Notes under the pieces: model-generated
The model's database searches: none
The model's input: only the letters and a program-made list of their open reading frames with translations
What the model was told of the DNA's origin: nothing
Source: Ascarosepion bandense
Taxonomy: Eukaryota > Mollusca > Cephalopoda > Sepiida > Sepiidae
DNA: 64,000 nt
NCBI GenBank assembly: GCA_037127315.1
Contig: JBBBDQ010000403.1
Location: forward strand, 894,501-958,500
Direction: 5' to 3'
Shown: in pieces, positions 1-10,279 of the stretch
Layout: every line of letters starts with the position of its first letter
How positions within the stretch are numbered: the stretch's first letter is position 1
Program-made: the position numbers and the translations under genes

Positions 1-1140
1 TACTCTTACTGATTTATGCATCATACTGTGATATACATACATGCATACATACACACAATTTTCTTTTAAAAGAATTCTGACCAACCAGAATTTGGCGCGA
101 AAAAATTATCTGGCATAACCAATCAGCGATCGTTGCGTTTTACCTTTACAAAATTCATAGCTAATAATTAGTTTCATGAATAACACGAGGAAAGATTTAT
201 AGCAGTTTTTATTTATTTATTTATTTATTTTTTACTAGGCCTAAACTCCGAAATCTAGGTCAAAATTTGTTTTTCACAAACCCTTTCATTAAAGTTTTCG
301 CTGACAATTTTACCGCGTCGTACTTACCTCTTTATGAACTCTCACTAATTCAGTGAACTGACCTATGCGTTAAGTATCATGGGTACGAATTATGCTGACC
401 TCAGCCTATGACACTGTTCCCAGGACTGACATTTTGCGCCTATTTGGTGATAATAAACGTATTTGTTATTTTAATACCGTCATCTTTTTCACTAACTATT
501 GGATTGGAACAAAAGTTCGCAGCGTTTTTTAACAGGTGACGTTTGAATACAGGATTCCGTCTGATAGATTACTGAAATACTTAAGTATTTATATCTATTC
601 TGAACGGTGAAACTTCAGCACGTCTTTTAATATGATTTGTGTATGTATTGTGAATTTTAAATGTAAAAGAGGAAAATCAGATGCATTCTTGTGATTTGAT
701 GTTTTAGTTCGAAAAAAAAAAAACGCTGTACAAACAGCAAAAAAGATATGTGCCCTTTATGGAGATGGGTCATAGCTGAGTATATTGTTTATAAGTGGTT
801 CACTAAATTGAGAAGTGGAAATTTTGATATGGAAGAACGTGACAGTTATAGTAGTCTTTAATGATGATCAGAATAAAATGTTGATTAAAGTATTCTTTGA
901 TGATGACCAGAATGAAGCGTTAATTAAAATGATTTCATATCATACGGCACAGTGCATCGCAGAGATAGTCCATATATCATATAGGTGTCTTTTAAGTAGG
1001 TACCTCCATATATTCGCTAAATATCAGCATACCATGGTGAAAAAAATGTCCCAAACTTAATAAAAACAAAGCTATAGGATTTGTCTGTTTTTGTTAGTTG
1101 AGGAACTATTCACACTATTTATATTGAATGAAATATTTTC
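1..1140. other. No recognisable gene or repeat
   Basis: AT-rich sequence with short homopolymer runs. The 81-codon open frame at 815-1060 has no recognisable domain and contains the internally repeated phrase DDDQN. I see nothing that marks it as a gene. Confidence 0.5.
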
Positions 1141-1142
1141 CT

Positions 1143-1257
1143 CATCTTTATTGCCATGTTTACAACGTTTCGTCCGTTGTACGCCTCAGCCTTCTTCAGG
1201 TGTTTGGAATTTCGAACCGAACCCTTTATTACGATCACTGTGGTATATAATTCAAGA
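1143..1257 (-). mobile_element. Hammerhead-like SINE/Penelope-like tail, copy 1
   Basis: Read on the minus strand this matches the tails at 31688-31905 and 55337-55625: a CTGAAGA core, a GTACAACG block, CGAAACGT, then an AATAAAG-type end. Stem II is not formed and the cleavage-site C is T, so this copy looks catalytically dead. The head, which should precede it on the same strand, is instead found just to the right on the plus strand. Confidence 0.45.
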
Positions 1258-1425
1258 ACAGTGGATATAGACATGGGTTAGTTCCAGCGCCTTGACCCAA
1301 AGAGTTGTGAGTTCAATACCAGTGGTGAACAAATAGCTTAGAGAGTTAAGTTAAAGGGAGATAACTGCATGGCTACCAGAAGTGGCATCGCACATGGAAT
1401 GAGACGGATATACTCCAATCTAATA
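1258..1425 (+). repeat. tRNA-like SINE head, family with hammerhead-like tail
   Basis: Contains a degenerate B box (GAGTTCAATACC) after AAAGAGTTGT, followed by a block beginning GTGGTGAACAAATAGCTTAG. The same head and block occur in the minus-strand copy at 55337-55625 and, as head only, at 36700-36840. It abuts copy 1 of the tail in inverted orientation, so the locus is rearranged. Confidence 0.5.
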
Positions 1426-1470
1426 ATGTAAATAGTGTAAAGCTAAATGCGTAAAATCGTTGTGTTATTA

Positions 1471-2062
1471 AGAGGTAAGATCAAAAGATTTTTTTATTAT
1501 TAAAGCATAATTTTCTATTCTTTTTAGAACATTCAAAACTTTGGTTAAAATCTTTTTTTGTTTTTTTTTGCGTCGATAGTGGGGGCCAAAGATGAGTAGA
1601 GGGAATGTTAACGGTTTTTTTTTTTCTGTGAAAACACATTGATTTGGGAATTCTTGAAAAATCAAATAAATGTCTGATTTTGATAAAACTTTTAGGAGTT
1701 ATTCACAAATGGATGAAATTATTTTAAAAATGTTTTATTTTCTAAGAAAGTCTTGGCAAAAAAATTTTCTTACATTTGTTACCTCAAATTTATTTAATTT
1801 TATGAAAAATGTAATAAAACTAAAGCATTAATTAATTTAAAATGTTTTTAATTATTTTTATGAATATGATATAAACACTATCGTCTTAAGATTTTTTTTC
1901 TAATGAATAATGATTTTTCACAAGATTTGCTTTAAAACATTATAAATTATTCTCATTAAAACTTTTAAATAATTAAATCTTTTAAATTTCTGTATTAATT
2001 TGTACTGGTTAGGTGAAATTGATATTAAGTAAAACTATATTTACTAATCAAAATTGAAAATC
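1471..2062 (+). repeat. Unclassified AT-rich interspersed repeat, copy 1
   Basis: Aligns by eye over several hundred bases with 28930-29680. Shared landmarks in the same order are the ACATTCAAAACTTTGGT-type block, a CACATT..ATTTGG block and AATCAAATAAAT. No coding capacity, terminal repeat or promoter box was seen. Class unknown. Confidence 0.45.
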
Positions 2063-2094
2063 TTGCTTTAATTTAGCAACCTCATTATTCACGT

Positions 2095-2390
2095 CTATTG
2101 AACAGGCTGTTTAAGAGGCTCATTCCTTGTTCCCTGTTTAGGATGTGGTTTCCGGCTTTCTCTTTTCCAATCTTCTCACTTTGTTTTTTTTTTTTCTCAA
2201 TTGGAGTAGATAGCTCTATCTATCGCCCGGTTCACACTCCACCCACGTCTATTGAACAGGGTAAGAGGCTCATCCCTTGTTCCCTGTTCAGGATGTGATT
2301 TCCGGCTTTATCTTTTCCAATCTTTTCACTATTACGTAGCCCCCTGCACATCAGTGGCGTTACCGCCTTGCTCGGGGTGATACGATTAAA
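2095..2390 (+). repeat. Repeat family B (LINE-tailed short element)
   Basis: Contains GGAGTAGATAG, TATCGCCCGGTTCACACTCC, the GTCTATTGAACAGG block, GGATGTGNTTTCCGGC and the tail GCCTTGCTCGGGGTGATA followed by A-rich sequence. The central block is present twice. The tail resembles those of the LINE 3' ends at 17100, 52550 and 56930 (minus), so this is a LINE 3'UTR fragment or a SINE using that LINE machinery. No clear pol III A/B boxes were found. Confidence 0.7.
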
Positions 2391-2744
2391 AAACAAAAAA
2401 AAAACATTTTAAAAAAAATTGAATTTACGCGAGCGTGTGCGTTTGTGTATGTGTATGTGTGTCTTTGCGCGCGTGTGTATGTGTGTATAAAAGTAGCAAT
2501 TTTTGTAAATACTGACGTCTATATACATTAACAAAAATAAAAGCGATAACTATAGTAAATTTAAAACCAAAATACCTAAAGTTCAATAAGCATATTTTCC
2601 TATTTTTTTAAGATTACTGAGTAGTTGAAAATTATATAAAAAGTCACTCACGTTTTATTTCTCAAGTAATTTTTACAGATATGGCTCCCGTAGCAAAAAA
2701 TTAAATGAACTGGCTGTAAGTCAAACTGTCAACCTGTTAAAACC
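2391..2744. other. No gene; GT-rich microsatellite patch
   Basis: Contains an imperfect GTGT-rich stretch at about 2430-2490 and otherwise unremarkable AT-rich sequence. Confidence 0.5.
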
Positions 2745-3010
2745 TTAAATGAATACGTAACCCCGTGTTAAAATATCGTAGAAATGCATTTTTAACTAAA
2801 AGTAAGTAATATTTGCTTTAAATCAGCTTGATTAAACTTCAAATCAACTAATTTCACCAGGTAAAGCTTCAAAAACGTATTTCTATTTTTGAAAGATTTT
2901 TTAAATAAAGAGAATTACATTGTGCTGAAAGATGGCTAAAATGGCGCGAAAAGAAGCGATTTTAAAATTCCTTCAATTTAAAGTGATTTTGAAATACAGC
3001 AAAATGTTTT
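2745..3010 (+). repeat. Unclassified interspersed repeat (paralogue of 39905-40085)
   Basis: The block AATAAAGAGAATTACATTG followed by TG(C/T)TGA(A/C)AGATGG and a GCGATTTT end recurs at about 40017-40080. The upstream stretch aligns more loosely. No coding capacity seen. Confidence 0.4.
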
Positions 3011-3149
3011 GCATGCTAGAAATATCAAATAAAAGCAAAAGAAAAGTTTCATTGAAGATTTTTCATTAACAAAATTAATTTCAAACCATCGGTATGGCGG
3101 ATTTGTAGAGGTACCTTGACCTTTATGCCACATGAAAACATTTGGATAA

Positions 3150-3425
3150 GTCAATCACTGGGCTATTTGGATGCCTCACAATTTAACAACAAAAAAAAGT
3201 TAATAGACCACATTTCTAGGTGTAGTTCTCTACTCAAACACGACATTTTTTAAAAGAACGATCACGGGTGATGAAAAATGGATCGTTTAGAACAATGAAG
3301 AATGAAACAGATCCCAGAGAAAACGAAATAAGCTGGTTAGATTGTCTATCTGTTTGACATCGAGAAATATATGTTTCTAGAAACATGGAATCATGAAACT
3401 GTCTCAAATATATCAAAAGGTAGGA
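3150..3425 (+). pseudogene. Mariner transposase relic (catalytic-core fragment)
   Basis: Translation across 3150-3420 gives, with frameshifts and stops, a KLIDHISRCSSLLK-like stretch followed by ITGDEKWIV, the block holding the first catalytic aspartate of mariner DD34D transposases. After it comes an interrupted Asn/Glu/Arg-rich stretch as in mariner. No N-terminal HTH or terminal repeats were found. Family assignment rests on the GDEKW motif and the 'IDHISxCxSLLK' block, which are typical of mariners. Non-functional. Confidence 0.6.
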
Positions 3426-4024
3426 GAATAATACGCGGTTAAATGCACAAATATCTAAATAATGTCTATGAAATTTGATTTAAAAATACTAAAAGCTTTT
3501 GTTTCCACGCTATACATTATACTACTTATACATTATACTATTGGATATACTATACATTATACTACTTAGTATACATTATACTATTGGATATCGGATGTAA
3601 CATACAAACTCACGGCATTAAATTCCCCGACGAAGGTTAAATATAAAATTAACCTACTAACCTAGAAACTGGTGAACCTCAAATCCGGATTCTCAGAAAT
3701 ATATACTGAATACTATACAAAAAGAAATTGTTTATTTAATTATATTTAAATGTTAATGTATTTTTTAAAAGATTTTGGTATAAGAGTGTTATTTGATAAC
3801 ACTGAACAATTTTTTAAAAACTGTTCGCGATATATTTGAACTTGTAATATCCCAATATTTCTCTTTCCAAATAAATGATATTCTCCGTGTAGGAACATTA
3901 TGTTGCGATCTCGGAATTATATCGTGATTTTGAAGTCCTCATTGAATGCCAAAATAGAGCATTTGACCCCCAGTAAGAAACCACGTGAATTGCGTATTTT
4001 TTAAATTATATTTATTTGAAAGTC
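3426..4024. other. No gene recognised
   Basis: Contains a local repetition of ATACATTATACTA-type units at about 3510-3590 and is otherwise AT-rich. No supported feature. Confidence 0.5.
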
Positions 4025-4034
4025 ATCGATACCA

Positions 4035-4072
4035 TGAACGCTTGGGAACCTTTCTTCCTGTCATCAGAATGG
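4035..4072 (-). ncRNA. Decayed hammerhead-like motif
   Basis: On the minus strand CTGATGA (plus 4061-4067) is followed by a GGAA/TTCC stem and then AAGCGTTC where the hammerhead GAA-ACGTTC would stand. CCAT/AUGG can form a short stem I. The core GAA is lost, so I expect no activity. Confidence 0.3.
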
Positions 4073-4295
4073 CTTACGCTAAAAGTCAGAAGAGCAATAC
4101 ATCGCACCTTCTTGATCTGACGTTTTCCACTGACTTGAAGTGCAGTGACTGCATCTAATCAATAGCTACATCTACTGCAAGAAAAGTTGTATCCCTGTGT
4201 CGTTCTAGAAAATTGTTCTCATCAGAATCCATCTTTCACATTTATAAATCTATCATTCGTCCGTTCATTGAATACTGATGCGATATCTGGTCAGG

Positions 4296-4673
4296 TGCTC
4301 CTCGAGATTCTCGAAATGCGCCTCGAGATTCTCGAAATGCTCCTCGAGATTCTCGAGATGTTTCTCGTGATTCTCGAGATGCTTCTCGAGATTCTCGAAA
4401 TGCTCCTCGAGATTCTCGAAATGCTCCTCGAGATTCTCGAGATGCTTCTCGACATTCTCGAGATGTTTCTCGAGATTCTCGAAATGGTCCTCGACATTCT
4501 CGAGATGCTTCTCGAGATTCTCGAGATGCTTCTCGAGATTCTCGAAATGCTCCTCGACATTCTCGAGATGTTTCTCGTGATTCTCGAGATGTTTCTCGTG
4601 ATTATCGAGATGCTTCTCGAGATTCTCGAAATGCTCCTCGAGATTCTCGAAATGCTCCTCGAGATTCTCGAGA
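4296..4673. repeat. 21-bp minisatellite, about 18 units, open in several frames
   Basis: The unit is CTCCTCGAGATTCTCGAAATG with few variants (CTT, GTG, GAC, GAGATG). Because 21 is a multiple of 3 and no stop occurs in the unit, it reads as a 7-residue LEILEML-type repeat on the plus strand (frame open 4187-4732) and as ENLEEHF-type and SRISRSI-type repeats on the minus strand. The plus frame runs directly into the LINE residues GRIYGRICNIIDPD, so the array grew inside LINE coding sequence. I do not regard any of the three frames as a host gene. Confidence 0.9.
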
Positions 4674-5261
4674 TTCTTGGCAGAATCTATGGAAGGATCT
4701 GTAATATAATCGATCCTGACCAGGGATCTTGACTTCATTCACTTTCTCACCGATGTAACGTGGTTTCTCTATATCTTTTCTACCAATATTTTCATGGGGA
4801 CTGCTCTAATGAGCTTCTTTCCATAGAGTCCCGACTACATGAATTTAAGCATGCTACTGGATTGGCATCTAGGTCTCACCCTTTTACTGTTGAAATAGCT
4901 AGATGCAACCACCACTTTTACTTCATCAATTTCTTTTCTCGCACTTCCATCTGTGGAACTTCCTTCTGTTTTCCTTGTTTCCCTGATAACTGAAATCTTC
5001 AAAAATTTAGACGCGGCAAAAATTGCCATTTTCTGCTTTCTTGAACCCTGTTCATCTTTGTCTTTTCCTCAATCCTCTCAGTTCTCCGTCTTTTCTTTCA
5101 CTTTCACTTTCATTTTCACTTCTTGTAATAGCGACATTCCTGCTTTGTTTGGGGTGAAATTATTTTTAAAAATATGGGGAGATTTCATAAAAGTTTTCCA
5201 ACATGGCACATATTTTTAAATCTAGATGTTTTTTCTGGATTATTATTTCTATATTAAACCC

Positions 5262-5386
5262 TGCCGATATCCACTGCACCACATGGAGATTATTGAATTT
5301 ATAAATGTTGTCACGAGGTTAAGCTGTATGGCTTCTGGTGGCCCCAATCCACATTACAATTTGCGCCAACTTTCCAAGGAGAAAGA
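5262..5386. repeat. Left copy of a local direct duplication
   Basis: About 120 bases, from GATATCCACTG through TTTGCGCCAACTTTC, are repeated with few changes at 5673-5785. It begins with the last bases of a minus-strand SINE A head, so the duplicated unit included a SINE edge plus its flank. Confidence 0.75.
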
Positions 5387-5440
5387 ACCTGTTTTAAAAA
5401 TCAGCATTCAAAATGAATTATGTTGTTTTTTTCTTGAGAT

Positions 5441-5692
5441 TCAGTCAGTTACGTGCTATACGTGATACATGTTTGGGTTATCATGTATCTTTCGATCCAT
5501 GACTGACTAGGCAGAAAATTTTCCCGCAGTAGGTTGCCTTTAATTTCTGCGGAAGACTAGTTGCCACCCAAGGCTATAGAACCCAATCTGTCCCATAATA
5601 AAAGAGATTGATCTTTCGCATAAGTGAATGCAACTGGAATTCGATCTCGGTTCTCCACTTGCTCATTCCGTGCTGATATCCACTGTACCACA
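5441..5692 (-). repeat. SINE A (tRNA-derived), minus strand
   Basis: Carries the family landmarks in reverse: the tail (AGTCAGTTACGTGC), the CCCGCAGTAGGTTGCC block, CCAAGGCTATAGAACCCAAT, GGAATTCGATCTCG (B-box region) and GATATCCACTGTACCAC (A-box region). The middle is partly deleted. Its head joins the right copy of the local duplication (5673-5785). Confidence 0.8.
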
Positions 5693-5785
5693 TGGAGATT
5701 ATTGAATTTAGAAATGGTGTCAAGAGGTCAAGCTGTATGCCCTCTGGTGGCCCCATTCCACATTACAATTTGCGCCAACTTTCAA
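5673..5785. repeat. Right copy of the local direct duplication
   Basis: Close match to 5262-5386, about 410 bases away in the same orientation. See that entry. Confidence 0.75.
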
Positions 5786-5859
5786 AATTCTACCTTTCGG
5801 TTGCGGTCGAGCACTAATATCAGCCACCACAGCAAACTCACCAACCAACTACTAGCATA

Positions 5860-6330
5860 GGAATGGTCGCTGCAGAATTTGAATTTAACTTCTTTTTTTT
5901 ATTTTTATTTTTTTCATGATGGAGAAAACGAAAGAAAATGTTTTGGTCTATTATTTGTGAAATTCTGAGGTGTTTAAACAAAAATTTGGGTTAGTTTCGA
6001 AAAAAAGAAAGATATGTTTTTCATGTTAGAAGAAATTTTTGTTTTGTTTTTTAAATGGGATAAAAACATAAATCAGAATAAAAGGAAAAAGAAGACAAAT
6101 TATTGGCTCTAAAAATGATTATGACACCATGTAAAACGCATTAAAAACAGTGATAAAAAAATCGCACAGCGTTTTATGCTCGAAATTGAAGCTGCGCGTA
6201 ATTTTATTTCCGAAGTTTGCTACCGTAGGTTATACATTTTACCTCAGAGGTAAGCCCGACTTCATGATATTATTAACTTAAACGGCAACTGCAACTACAC
6301 GACTACTACTACTACTGGTGCTGCTTTTAT
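5860..6330. other. No gene recognised
   Basis: AT-rich and A/T homopolymer-rich, with a short ACT trinucleotide run near 6300. Nothing supported. Confidence 0.5.
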
Positions 6331-6337
6331 ACATATA

Positions 6338-7016
6338 CTAGCAGTATAGCCCGGCGTTGCTCGGGTGTAATGAAAGCTTTAAAATTAATCCATGGTCCTG
6401 GACTCTTTGGACGTTGGTACGAAAGACTAAAAAGCAATAGTTGTTTCCTGTTAAAGCGAAACCGTAGACTGAAAGAAAAATGAATGGATGTAAGTCAAAT
6501 TTTAATTTCCTGGTATCGATATCAAATAAGTTTTATTCGTCGTAAACTAAATTTTGAAGGTTAAATAAGTCCGCTGAGTAAATGGTATCATGATTGAGAC
6601 TAGAGCCAAACCCGAAGCAAAAATTAAAATAAAAAGCTGAAAAAATAGACATACAGGCAGATAAACAGACACACACACAAACAACTTGCAGAAAATCGAT
6701 AATATATATATTATCGATTTTCTGCACTATTGTAAGAAATGCATCCTTGAAACTTCTGAATATTGTTTCTTATGTCTTTGTCTATGAGTATATCAAATTT
6801 GATTAAAATCGGACTACTCCTTCTATAACCCGATTTTTTCGATTATCGATTTTCGATATTTATCGGGGTACCTCGACACAAAACCTAGCTAGGAACACTC
6901 GCAGACGCTTATAGTACAGCTGTGTAAATTTTCAAGAAAATCGGTTCAGCCGTTTCGGAGTCTATAGGTAACGGACACACAGACACACACAGAGACAATG
7001 TTCCATTTATAAATAA

Positions 7017-7023
<7 letters not shown>
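6338..7023 (-). mobile_element. Non-autonomous Helitron, copy 1
   Basis: On the minus strand it ends with the GC hairpin (CCCGAGCAACGCCGGG) followed by TATACTG and CTAG, with a T immediately outside. This is the canonical Helitron 3' terminus and A/T target. Its 5' end is eroded (AAATTTATTTATAAATGGAA) and runs into an (AT)n tract at 7021-7065. No Rep/helicase coding was found. Internally, 6687-6726 is a perfect 40-bp palindrome centred on TATATA with ATCGATTTTCTGCA arms. Sister copies are at 8655-9266, 12713-13474 and 60863-61575. Confidence 0.8.
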
Positions 7024-7068
<45 letters not shown>

Positions 7069-7114
7069 AGGTTCACCCTATACAAAACCCAGGGTTACAA
7101 GGTGGACGATTACG

Positions 7115-7882
7115 TTAAGGCTGAGGTCCCAACTTTTTTGCTGCGATTACCCCAAAATGCAATTTCACTATTATCCATTACCCCTAATGAACAAATAGCC
7201 GTAATATAGGAAAAGAAGTAATTATATTTTCATACATCAAAAGCAGACAAAGTTAATGGAAATTATTCAATGCAATAGTACCAATCTACATTAATCAGAG
7301 GTATAGTAACCGTAACCTAGCCGTGATTCTTAATGTGAGTGTTGAGCTTGTATTGCCTGTGCCAGTTTATTTATTCTTGGCTTTGTGACTGAAATGGCTA
7401 TTCGGGCATCGTTTGCCACGTTGAGTCAGCTACGTTTCTTGGTCTTTATACCAAGGATAGTAGAAAAAGCTTGTTCACAAAGATAAGTGGTTTAAAATCT
7501 TATGAGAATTTATACTGCTCTAGAGGCTAGTGTTGGTATTTCCTGCAGACGAGAGATCTAAAAGGTGTCTAGACCAGACTTGGTCTCAAACAAAAGCTTC
7601 CATGCATTGTTCATCCTGAGTGTGAGAAATTCTTCTTTTGCTGGATAGTCCTCATCAGGAATGATATTTCCACTCATAAGATATGGATTTCTTACCCATT
7701 CATTGTTGGAATTATTCAAATTTGGAAAGTACTCATTTCCTTGAAATGCTGCCTCGTTAATAATTTGGTACAGTGTGAAACTCTAAGGTAATTGCCTCTT
7801 CCCAAACCAAACATCCATTACCTCCAAAATATGGGCTCATTACCCCACTGGGGTAATTTACCCCGGGATTGGGAAGGGGTAG
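7115..7882 (-). pseudogene. Internally deleted hAT element (Buster/ZBED5-like transposase C-terminus)
   Basis: Minus-strand translation with frameshifts gives a DEDYPAKEEFLTLR-like stretch and, downstream, TTYLCEQAFSTILGIKTKKR, LNVANDARIAISVTKPRI and NKLAQAIQAQHSH. This resembles the C-terminal dimerisation domain of the hAT transposases behind ZBED5/SCAND3-like proteins. The ends (plus GAGGTCCCAACTTTTT at 7115-7135; minus CCCTTCCCAATCC near 7882) look like hAT-type termini beside GGGGTAAT repeats. The N-terminal BED finger and catalytic core are missing. About 770 bp against a normal 3-4 kb. Confidence 0.7.
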
Positions 7883-8140
7883 CTTATCATGATAGGAGGG
7901 GGAAGATAGTGGCTAACTCTATTGAGTTGAACAGGTTAAAATTGTAGTGATTGGAATAGTATCCTCTCGGGAGTCCTTGATAAGAAGCCGTCTGAGTGGA
8001 ACTTGCCCTTACCAATCGAACATGAGTAGATTGAGGACGAGTTAGCTTAGTGTAGATGATTTGAACTTGTGAAACTAAGGAAAACCGTCTGAACATTTGA
8101 CTTGCGAGCAACAATAAAGTAGTGACACGTAATTTTCAGG
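7883..8140 (-). pseudogene. CR1/Jockey-like LINE C-terminal fragment
   Basis: Minus-strand translation across 7887-8114 contains RLVRASSTQTASYQGLPRGY and YNFNLFNSIE, decayed forms of the LINE blocks 'RTATLWNRLPRGCFPDYYNLNLFKSRVNRYL'. The same region is better preserved at 10060-10275 (minus) and 43670-43800 (plus). Confidence 0.6.
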
Positions 8141-8157
8141 GCATATATTCAGGATGT

Positions 8158-8462
8158 GTGTTGTGGTACAGTGGATATCGGCTCGGAACGAGAAATCGGG
8201 GAGCCGAGTTCGAATTCCAATCGAATTCATTGTATTCACTTTCTCGCAAATACCCTTGGGAAAGGTATTAATCCGTCTATTCCTTCTAGTTATGGGTTAA
8301 ATAACAGGACAGATTGGGTTCTGTAGCCTTGGCCGGTAACCAGTCTACCGCAGAAAGCAATGGCAACCTACTGCGGGATAATCTTCTGCCCAGTAAGTCA
8401 TGTCTCTTTCGGGACATGATCGCCCAAGCGTGTATCACGTCTGGCACTTAACTGAGTGACTG
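8158..8462 (+). repeat. SINE A (tRNA-derived), full-length with target-site duplication
   Basis: 305 bp flanked by ATTCAGGATGT at 8147-8157 and 8463-8473, an 11-bp target-site duplication. The head has an A-box-like GTACAGTGGATATCGG region and a B box GAGTTCGAATTCC. The body contains CCCTTGGGAAAGGTATTAAT, GGGTTCTGTAGCCTTGG and GCAACCTACTGCGGGATAAT, and it ends in GGCACTTAACTGAGTGACTG. It serves as the local reference copy for the family. Confidence 0.9.
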
Positions 8463-8654
8463 ATTCAGGATGTAGTTTTGCTCCTAAAATTAAAAGTTTT
8501 AATGAAAACTTAATTGGATTAACCCATTATAGGTGGGCTGAACATTAACAGCTTATAGAAAGAAACCTGTAATTCTGGATTAAATCCCATAAAAGCTGTT
8601 GACAGTAAACTGGGAATATAGTCTAGTGCTAAAATAAGTTTAGTTCATGAAATA

Positions 8655-8907
8655 CTAGCAGTATAGCCCGGCGTTGCTCGGGTGTAATGAAAGCTTTAAA
8701 ACTAATATTCATATCAAATAAATCTTTTTCGTTGTAAACTGAATTTTGAAAGCTAAATAAGTCCTCTGAGTAAATGGTATCATGGCTGAGACTAAGAACT
8801 ACAATTATACCTACTTAGAGCCAAACGCGAATCAAAAACTAAAATAAAAGGGCTGAAAAAAATACAGACATACAGGCAGATAAACAGACACACACACAAG
8901 CAACTTG

Positions 8908-8947
<40 letters not shown>

Positions 8948-9266
8948 TATCGATTTTCTGTCCTATTGTAAGAACTGCAACCTTGAAATTTCTGAATATC
9001 GTTTCTTTTGTCTTTGTCTATGAATGTAACAAATTTGATTAAAATCGGACCACTCCTTCTATAACCCGATTTTTTCGATTATCGATTTTCGATATTTATC
9101 GGGGGTACCTCGACACAAAACCTAACTAAGAACACTCGCAGACGCTTATAGTACAACTGTGTAAATTTTCAAGAAAATCGGTTCAGCTGTTTCGGAGTCT
9201 ATAGGTAACAGACACACACACACATATACACACCCAGACAAAGTTCTATTTATAATTAAGTTTAGA
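8655..9266 (-). mobile_element. Non-autonomous Helitron, copy 2 (complete ends)
   Basis: Plus-strand edges are A|CTAGCAGTATAGCCCGGCG ... GTTTAGA|T. Read on the minus strand this is A|TCTAAAC ... hairpin ... CTAG|T: TC at the 5' end, CTAG at the 3' end with a GC hairpin just inside, inserted between A and T with no duplication. 612 bp. Internal (AT)n at 8911-8938. No coding capacity. It shares over 600 bp of colinear sequence with the copies at 6338, 12713 and 60863. Confidence 0.88.
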
Positions 9267-9284
9267 TAAGTCTTTACTTTGAAC

Positions 9285-9760
9285 ATTGCTGCCACATCTG
9301 GTCAGGGGTTCCTGCTATATCTTTATGCATACTTTATAGAGGTAAAAAAAGAATCTGCAGTCTTATTAATCCTGAATTGACATCTCGACTTCAGTCACTT
9401 TCGCACCGCCGTAATGTAGATTTCCTGTGCCTTTTTCTATAAATACTTTTATAATATTAGTAAGACTTTATGAACCTAAGCGCAGTACTAGATTGGCGAC
9501 TAGGTCTCATTGTTGTACAGTAGAAATGGTTACATGTAACCGTAAGTGCTAGGCTAACAGTTTCTTCTCTCGCACTTCTCGTTTGTGGGACTCTTCCTGC
9601 TTCTTTGTTTCCCGGTAAACTTCGATGTCAAAAAATTTAAATGTAATGTCGATCGTTACATTGTTTTCTTACATCTTGTTCTTTCACCTTAAAAATATAC
9701 TCAGTAAACCTTGTGTCTTTGTAGCTTTATTGCCTTGCTTGGGGTGAAATGATTAGGAAA
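9285..9760 (+). pseudogene. CR1/Jockey-like LINE 3' end
   Basis: Translation gives HIWSGVPAISL, KKRICSLINPELTSRLQSLS, HRRNVDFLCLF, later FFSRTSRLWDSS, FPGKLRCQKI-type and FKCNVDRYIVF, then the tail GCCTTGCTTGGGGTGAAATG. It shows the normal 'SGVP...RICSLINPE' region without a minisatellite and so is the control for 4296-4673. Confidence 0.75.
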
Positions 9761-9959
9761 ACAATTGTAGGTGTGTATTAAGTTTATGTCAGTCGGCATT
9801 TGCTTGCATAGGAAGAACATTATGATGTTCCAACGTTTACTTTGGAAATTAGAACTTGAAATTTCTGAGTTGAAGAATTATACTTATTTATATTCAGGCT
9901 AATGTCCTCATTATTTTTACAATCATGTTCTTCCTATAAAAGGCGTAAGAGTCATTCGA

Positions 9960-10275
9960 GGTTGAGATTTAGAGATAAAGTTTATGTGGGTATATGGGGA
10001 CGATAACGGTTAGCCCTAGACTTGAACAGGTCAAAACTGTAGTGATCAGTGAAGTATCATCACAAAGCAGTAGTTCGTGGGGAGAAGTTGCTCAAGTGGG
10101 ACTTGCATCTTACCAATCTTAACAATGTAATACGAAGGGAATGCGGGTGATTCGTTACAGTGTGCGTGGCATAGCGAGTCCTAGCCGTGAAGATTAGAAC
10201 TGGTGGAACTGAATAATTTAGCACTTCTGAACGCTTTCCATGGAAATAGCGATAAAGTAGCTTAATAACCACGGT
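9960..10275 (-). pseudogene. CR1/Jockey-like LINE C-terminal fragment
   Basis: A 70-codon minus-strand frame (10060-10272) reads LLYRYFHGKRSE, VLIFTARTRYATHTVTNHPH and NFSPRTTAL, the conserved block after the LINE reverse transcriptase. The downstream decayed part keeps VDLFKSRANRY-like residues to about 9990. Confidence 0.8.
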
Positions 10276-10279
10276 TCTG

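Larger units (their letters stand above)
4025..5175 (+). pseudogene. CR1/Jockey-like LINE ORF2 C-terminal pseudogene with internal minisatellite
   Basis: Frameshifted translation gives, in order, a TFSTDLK-like block, HIYKSIIRPFIEY, DIWSGAP, then the minisatellite, then GRIYGRICNIIDPD, RCNVVSLYLFYQYFHGDCS, LASRSHPFTVEIARCN, FFSRTS and FPDNxNLQKF. This is the order seen C-terminal to the reverse transcriptase of CR1/Jockey-type LINEs. It ends with the family tail TTTGGGGTGAAATTATTTTT. Other relics of the same or a close family lie at 9285-9760, 43240-43893, 58290-59610 and 61576-62950 (minus). Stops and frameshifts make it inactive. Confidence 0.75.

Noticed and set aside
1157..1205. Active hammerhead in copy 1 of the tail family
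   Set aside because: Stem II cannot form and the cleavage-site C is T.
4265..4738. Minus-strand 157-codon ENLEEHF repeat protein and 89-codon SRISRSI protein
   Set aside because: Both are alternate-frame readings of the 21-bp minisatellite. There is no start context, and flanking LINE sequence explains the region.
8158..8240. tRNA gene from A and B boxes
   Set aside because: No acceptor stem or anticodon arm can be folded, and the same sequence recurs about twenty times as SINE A.
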